Shown piece after piece: positions 14,787 through 17,406 of a stretch of DNA of 17,406 nt; the first letter of the stretch is position 1; each line of letters opens with the position of its first letter. The stretch lies in assembly GCA_964387775.1 (NCBI GenBank), contig CAYLZO010000101.1, positions 1 through 17,406 on the forward strand. The letters are read 5' to 3'. The DNA is from CAYLZO01 sp964387775. GTDB lineage: Bacteria; Chloroflexota; Anaerolineae; JAAYZQ01. The notes beneath the pieces were generated by a model that searched no databases, was not told the origin of the DNA, and saw nothing but the letters and a program-made list of their open reading frames with translations. The position numbers and the translations under genes are program-made.

Positions 14787-15965
14787 ATGACAGAGAAGAT
14801 GACGCCGCGGGAGCGGGTGCGGGCCGCGGTGGAGTTGCGCCCGACCGACCGCGTGCCCATCGACGTGGGGGGCACGTCGTTCAGCACGGTCATCGGCCGG
14901 GCCTACGAGCGGCTGAAGGCTCACCTGGGCGTCCCTGGCCTGACTGCCAGGACAGGCGAGAGCGAGACGCGCTACATGAAGCGCAAGTCGCGCAGCGCCC
15001 TGCTCGACGAGTGGGTGGCCGAGCGGCTCCACGCCGACACCCGGCCGCTGCTGGTCAGGAGCCCGGATAGCTGGCAGGACGTCTATTTCGACGATGGCTC
15101 CTTCCGCGACGAATTTGGCGTGGTGTGGCGCAAGGCGGGCGACGGGCATTACGCGCCCACGGGCAATCCGCTCCGCGAGGCGACGCGGGCCGACCTGGCG
15201 GCCTANNNNNNNNNNAATCCGGGCCGGACGCGGGGCCTAGGTGAGCAAGCTCGTAGGCTCCACGAAGGGACCGACTATGCCGTGGTCCTCAGCCTGCCGG
15301 TGGGCTTTGTGCACCTCAGCCAGTACCTGCGCGGCTACGAGCCGTGGCTGATGGACATCGTGCTCAACCCGGCGTTCCTGGACGCGCTGATGGACCGCGC
15401 CCTGGAGTGGTGGCTGGCCTTGGCCGGCGCCGTCCTGGACGAGGTGGGGCCGTACGTGGACGTGGTCGCCTTTGGCGACGACGTGGCCTTTCACGACCGG
15501 CCCCTGGTCGACCTGGGGCGCTATCGCCGGCTGTTCAAGCCCCGCCATCGGGTGATGATCGACCTGCTCAAGAGCAAGTCGGGGGCCAAGGTGCTCTATC
15601 ACTGCTGCGGCGCGGTCAAGTCGCTGATTCCCGAGTTCATCGACATCGGCGTGGACGCCCTGAACCCGGTCCAGGTCTCGTCGGCGGGCATGGACGACAC
15701 GGCGGCGCTGAAAGCCGAGTTCGGCAACCGCCAGAATGGCGGCGGCATCTGTTTCTGGGGCGGCATCGACACCCAGCGGGTGCTGCCCCGGGGCACGCTG
15801 GCTGAGGTCCGCGCCGAGGTGCAGCGCCGCGTCCACGACCTGGCGCCCGGCGGCGGGTTCGTGCTGGCCCCGGTGCACAACGTCCAGGAGGACGTGCCGC
15901 CGGAGAACATCGTGGCGATGGTGGATGCGGCTTTGGAGTTCAGTTTGTCGAAGGAGCGATGTTGA
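14787..15965 (+). CDS. UroD-fold (corrinoid/C1 methyltransferase-like) protein, copy B, with assembly gap
   Basis: About 392 residues of the uroporphyrinogen decarboxylase superfamily. It starts MTEKMTPRERVRAAVELRPTDRVPIDVGG, the usual opening for catabolic UroD-like proteins, after GAGGAAAG. Downstream are FGDDVAFHDRPLV, LYHCCGAVKSLIPEFIDIGVDALNPVQ and FWGGIDTQRVLPRGT. His272-Cys273-Cys274-Gly corresponds to the zinc-type HxCG region of MtaA/CmuA-like methyltransferases, which copy A lacks. Ten Ns at 15206-15215 interrupt it where the family often has a YPWPDP-like motif; the frame continues, so the gene is probably intact. It follows Tm-1-like B in the same order as copy A. An open frame upstream of the ATG is a shadow. 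Methyl transfer is a guess from the motif. Confidence 0.8.
   Translation: MTEKMTPRERVRAAVELRPTDRVPIDVGGTSFSTVIGRAYERLKAHLGVPGLTARTGESETRYMKRKSRSALLDEWVAERLHADTRPLLVRSPDSWQDVYFDDGSFRDEFGVVWRKAGDGHYAPTGNPLREATRADLAAXXXXNPGRTRGLGEQARRLHEGTDYAVVLSLPVGFVHLSQYLRGYEPWLMDIVLNPAFLDALMDRALEWWLALAGAVLDEVGPYVDVVAFGDDVAFHDRPLVDLGRYRRLFKPRHRVMIDLLKSKSGAKVLYHCCGAVKSLIPEFIDIGVDALNPVQVSSAGMDDTAALKAEFGNRQNGGGICFWGGIDTQRVLPRGTLAEVRAEVQRRVHDLAPGGGFVLAPVHNVQEDVPPENIVAMVDAALEFSLSKERC
15206..15215. other. assembly gap (10 N) inside UroD-B
   Basis: A run of ten Ns. The frame on both sides agrees if the true length leaves remainder 1 on division by 3. The expected YPWPDP-type residues before NPGRTRGL are missing. 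Confidence 0.9.
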
Positions 15966-15970
15966 TCTGG

Positions 15971-16339
15971 CTAGGCTGGGACGCGGGGCAAAGGCTGGAG
16001 CGACGTGATGGGGATCGTCTCCATGGGCGAGGGAGTATACGCAAGAAGTGAGAGAATCTCGCTGACCGGAGGGCGGGATAGGATGTCGAGCACGAGCTCA
16101 CGCAGGCCATCGGAAAGGCGATTCAGGCCCGTGAGAGGAAACCCGCGTGGCCCGATTTCGGTACGCTGTGCCAGAAGCGAATACTCAAAGATCGTCAGTC
16201 CCACGGCCCGGCGCTCGACCTTGTTGATGCGCAGCAGAATGTGATCGTTGAGTTCAATGCCGGTCGCCTTTTCACCAGGCGCGAAAGAGATGTACAGAGT
16301 ATCGCTCATTTCGTCATAATTGAAACTTGGTGTTGTCAT
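15971..16339 (-). CDS. DUF2283-domain protein, putative antitoxin
   Basis: A 122-residue protein whose first 55 residues fit DUF2283: FNYDEMSDTLYISFAPGEKATGIELNDHILLRIN...RAVGLTIFEYSLL. Stand-alone DUF2283 proteins are about 60 residues; here a C-terminal half with no recognised domain follows (FPLTGLNRLSDGLRELVLDIL). It starts three bases after the upstream toxin-like gene, whose end carries its ribosome site. DUF2283 proteins commonly sit beside small toxin-like partners, so an antitoxin role is inferred. Base composition is lower in GC than in the flanking genes. It converges on UroD-B with a 5-base gap. Confidence 0.72.
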   Translation of the reverse strand: MTTPSFNYDEMSDTLYISFAPGEKATGIELNDHILLRINKVERRAVGLTIFEYSLLAQRTEIGPRGFPLTGLNRLSDGLRELVLDILSRPPVSEILSLLAYTPSPMETIPITSLQPLPRVPA

Positions 16340-16342
16340 ATG

Positions 16343-16672
16343 TCACCCAATCTCTTTTTGATAGGACGTAACAATGTAGTTGTTGGGAACCGGCCGACCT
16401 ACCGGGTCTTTGTTAAACCGGAACAACACAACAGCTATGATGTGCGTGTTGTCCTCAGCCAGATCGTCGAACGCCTTTCTGTAGCGGTACTTCCGCGGAT
16501 TCAGCGGGTCCTGTCTACGACTACCTATCCGAATCGTTTCCTGAAATTGTTCCTCGCAACCAGCCATTTCCGGGTGATTGAGATCGTCAATAACGTGCTC
16601 CCACCGTTCCTGGGTGAGATAGATCTCGTTGCCGTGTCGGTCACAAAGCGTCCATCGTTTGCCGGAAGTCAT
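16343..16672 (-). CDS. small toxin-like protein (BECR/RelE-like ribonuclease candidate)
   Basis: A 109-residue protein from MTSGKRWTLCDRHGNEIYLTQERWEHVID to NNYIVTSYQKEIG. The pattern of an N-terminal 'HGNEIYLT...W.H' segment, a central basic RIGSRRQDPLNPRKYRYRK and a C-terminal 'NYIVTSYQK' strand recalls small BECR-fold/RelE-like endoribonuclease toxins that pair with DUF2283 proteins. I recognise the type, not an exact family. The longer frame from 16729 is rejected because that start lies in the promoter spacer and -35 region; ATG at 16672 has AGAAAGG six bases upstream. Its GC is close to half, against about two thirds in neighbouring genes, and it opposes its neighbours, which suggests transfer. 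Confidence 0.65.
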   Translation of the reverse strand: MTSGKRWTLCDRHGNEIYLTQERWEHVIDDLNHPEMAGCEEQFQETIRIGSRRQDPLNPRKYRYRKAFDDLAEDNTHIIAVVLFRFNKDPVGRPVPNNYIVTSYQKEIG

Positions 16673-16680
16673 CGATTGCC

Positions 16681-16708
16681 TTTCTGGTTTGCTGGTTAAG
16701 ATTATACT
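16681..16708 (+). promoter_or_regulatory. possible plus-strand promoter of the RuBisCO-like gene
   Basis: TTTCTG (16681-16686), a 16-bp spacer, and TATACT (16703-16708). The -10 overlaps the minus-strand TATAAT, so the two would compete. The -35 is poor and the call is weak. Confidence 0.3.
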
Positions 16709-16729
16709 CCAGTTTGCAGGATTCTGCAA
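16701..16729 (-). promoter_or_regulatory. sigma70-type promoter of the toxin-antitoxin-like pair
   Basis: Read on the minus strand: TTGCAG (16729-16724), a 17-bp spacer, and TATAAT (16706-16701). Transcription would start near 16694, about 22 bases before the ATG at 16672. Confidence 0.65.
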
Positions 16730-16779
16730 GGCACCAGGAGCAGTCTGAGGGCAGGTTTGGAGTTGAGAATGGAGTTCTG

Positions 16780-17406
16780 ATGATGAATGACCTGACCTTC
16801 GCCTACGCCGAAGAGCTGCTCGGAAAAGAATACGTCATCGCCACCTACTACCTGGAGACTGGCGCCGAGGTGGACATGGTCGCCAAGGCGGCCTCCTTTG
16901 CCGTGGGCCAGAGCGTCGGCACCTGGACGCCAGTACCGGGCATCACCCGCGAGATGCTGGAGCGGCACATGGGCCGCGTCGTGGCCCTCTACGACGCGCC
17001 GCCCGTCGAGCTGGCCTCCGACCTGCCCGACCTGCGCGCCTTTTTCGTCCAGATCGCCTTCCCCGAGGCCAACTTTGGCCCCCAGTTCCCGATGCTGTTC
17101 ACCACGCTGCTGGGCAACGACGTCTCGACCGCCGCCCAGCTCAAGCTGGTGGACCTGACCCTGTCGCCCAGTTTCGCCGCCGGATTCGGCGGCCCCAAAT
17201 TCGGCATCGACGGCCTGCGGGCGCATTTCGGCCTCCCCCGGCGGCCCATCCTGCTGAACATGATCAAACCCTGCACCGGCTACGGCCCCGAGGTGGGCGC
17301 CGCCTTTTTCGCCGAGTCGGCCCGGGGCGGCGTGGACATTATCAAGGACGACGAGCTGCTGGGCAACACGTCCTTCAGCGCCACGCGCGACCGGGTGCGG
17401 GCCTAC
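16780..17406 (+). CDS. RuBisCO-like protein (form IV type), 3'-truncated by window end
   Basis: 209 codons run open to the last base, about half of a usual 400-430-residue large-subunit-like protein. ATG at 16780 has GGAG five bases upstream; ATG at 16783 is equally possible. The N-terminal domain contains VGTWTPVPG, and the barrel begins with NMIKPCTGYGPE and GGVDIIKDDELLGN. Lys163 and Lys189-Asp190-Asp191-Glu192 keep the 26-residue spacing of RuBisCO Lys175 and Lys201-Asp-Asp203-Glu204, so the carbamate/metal site seems present. Asn in LLGNDV matches Asn123. The position of catalytic Glu60 (AAESSTGTWT) reads AVGQSVGTWT, and the Gly for Glu exchange argues against CO2 fixation. RuBisCO-like proteins are known in sugar-acid (e.g. 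D-apionate-type) catabolism, which suits this cluster. Confidence 0.85.
   Translation, partial: MMNDLTFAYAEELLGKEYVIATYYLETGAEVDMVAKAASFAVGQSVGTWTPVPGITREMLERHMGRVVALYDAPPVELASDLPDLRAFFVQIAFPEANFGPQFPMLFTTLLGNDVSTAAQLKLVDLTLSPSFAAGFGGPKFGIDGLRAHFGLPRRPILLNMIKPCTGYGPEVGAAFFAESARGGVDIIKDDELLGNTSFSATRDRVRAY

Noticed and set aside
12149..15965. True heme-pathway hemE for either UroD-fold gene
   Set aside because: The N-terminal signatures and zinc-type motif differ from hemE, there are two divergent copies, and no other heme genes are near.
16673..16729. Upstream start (16729) for the toxin-like gene
   Set aside because: It overlaps the -35 box and spacer of the promoter; ATG at 16672 has a good ribosome site.

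Overview
The window looks like a metagenome-assembled, high-GC bacterial scaffold: it has two 10-base N runs, GC-rich third codon positions and GTG/TTG starts. Promoters are clear sigma70 type (TTGACC/TTGACA with TATAAT). The intergenic spaces are littered with short dispersed repeats built on cacggat, cacagat, gcagaggc, ccaatatc, cattctgagcga and cattgcgagg cores. Such repeats together with this gene content suggest Chloroflexota (Anaerolineae-like), but I cannot prove the lineage from sequence alone.

Layout. (1) 1-2079, plus: the C-terminal two thirds of a LarA-family nickel lactate racemase, then a threonine synthase with its own promoter inside larA. (2) 2092-4534, plus: a palindrome, a strong promoter and a MoxR AAA ATPase / CoxE-like VWA pair. 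(3) 4601-8715, minus: a catabolic operon in the order cyclase-family hydrolase, SDR dehydrogenase, hydroxyacid-oxoacid transhydrogenase, MFS carrier. Its promoter lies at 8857-8885. (4) 9003-9758, plus: a divergent GntR/HutC-type regulator. (5) 9967-15965, plus: an MBL-fold lactonase-like protein, then two copies of a [Tm-1-like/UPF0261 + UroD-fold] module with a 34-codon aldolase remnant between them. (6) 15971-16672, minus: a lower-GC toxin-antitoxin-like pair with its own promoter. (7) 16780-end, plus: the N-terminal half of a RuBisCO-like protein.

How the genes may work together (inference): a racemase, lactone- or ester-opening hydrolases, two hydroxyacid oxidoreductases, a carboxylate transporter, a UTRA-type regulator, Tm-1-like proteins and a RuBisCO-like protein fit uptake and breakdown of a sugar acid or hydroxyacid. 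The substrate is not determined.

The most notable non-gene signals are as follows. A palindrome (ATCGAT-N-ATCGAT) is centred exactly 31 bp upstream of the -35 box at two separate promoters. Dispersed repeats supply or touch the stop codons of several genes. A perfect 19-bp-arm palindrome sits in frame inside the second Tm-1-like gene.
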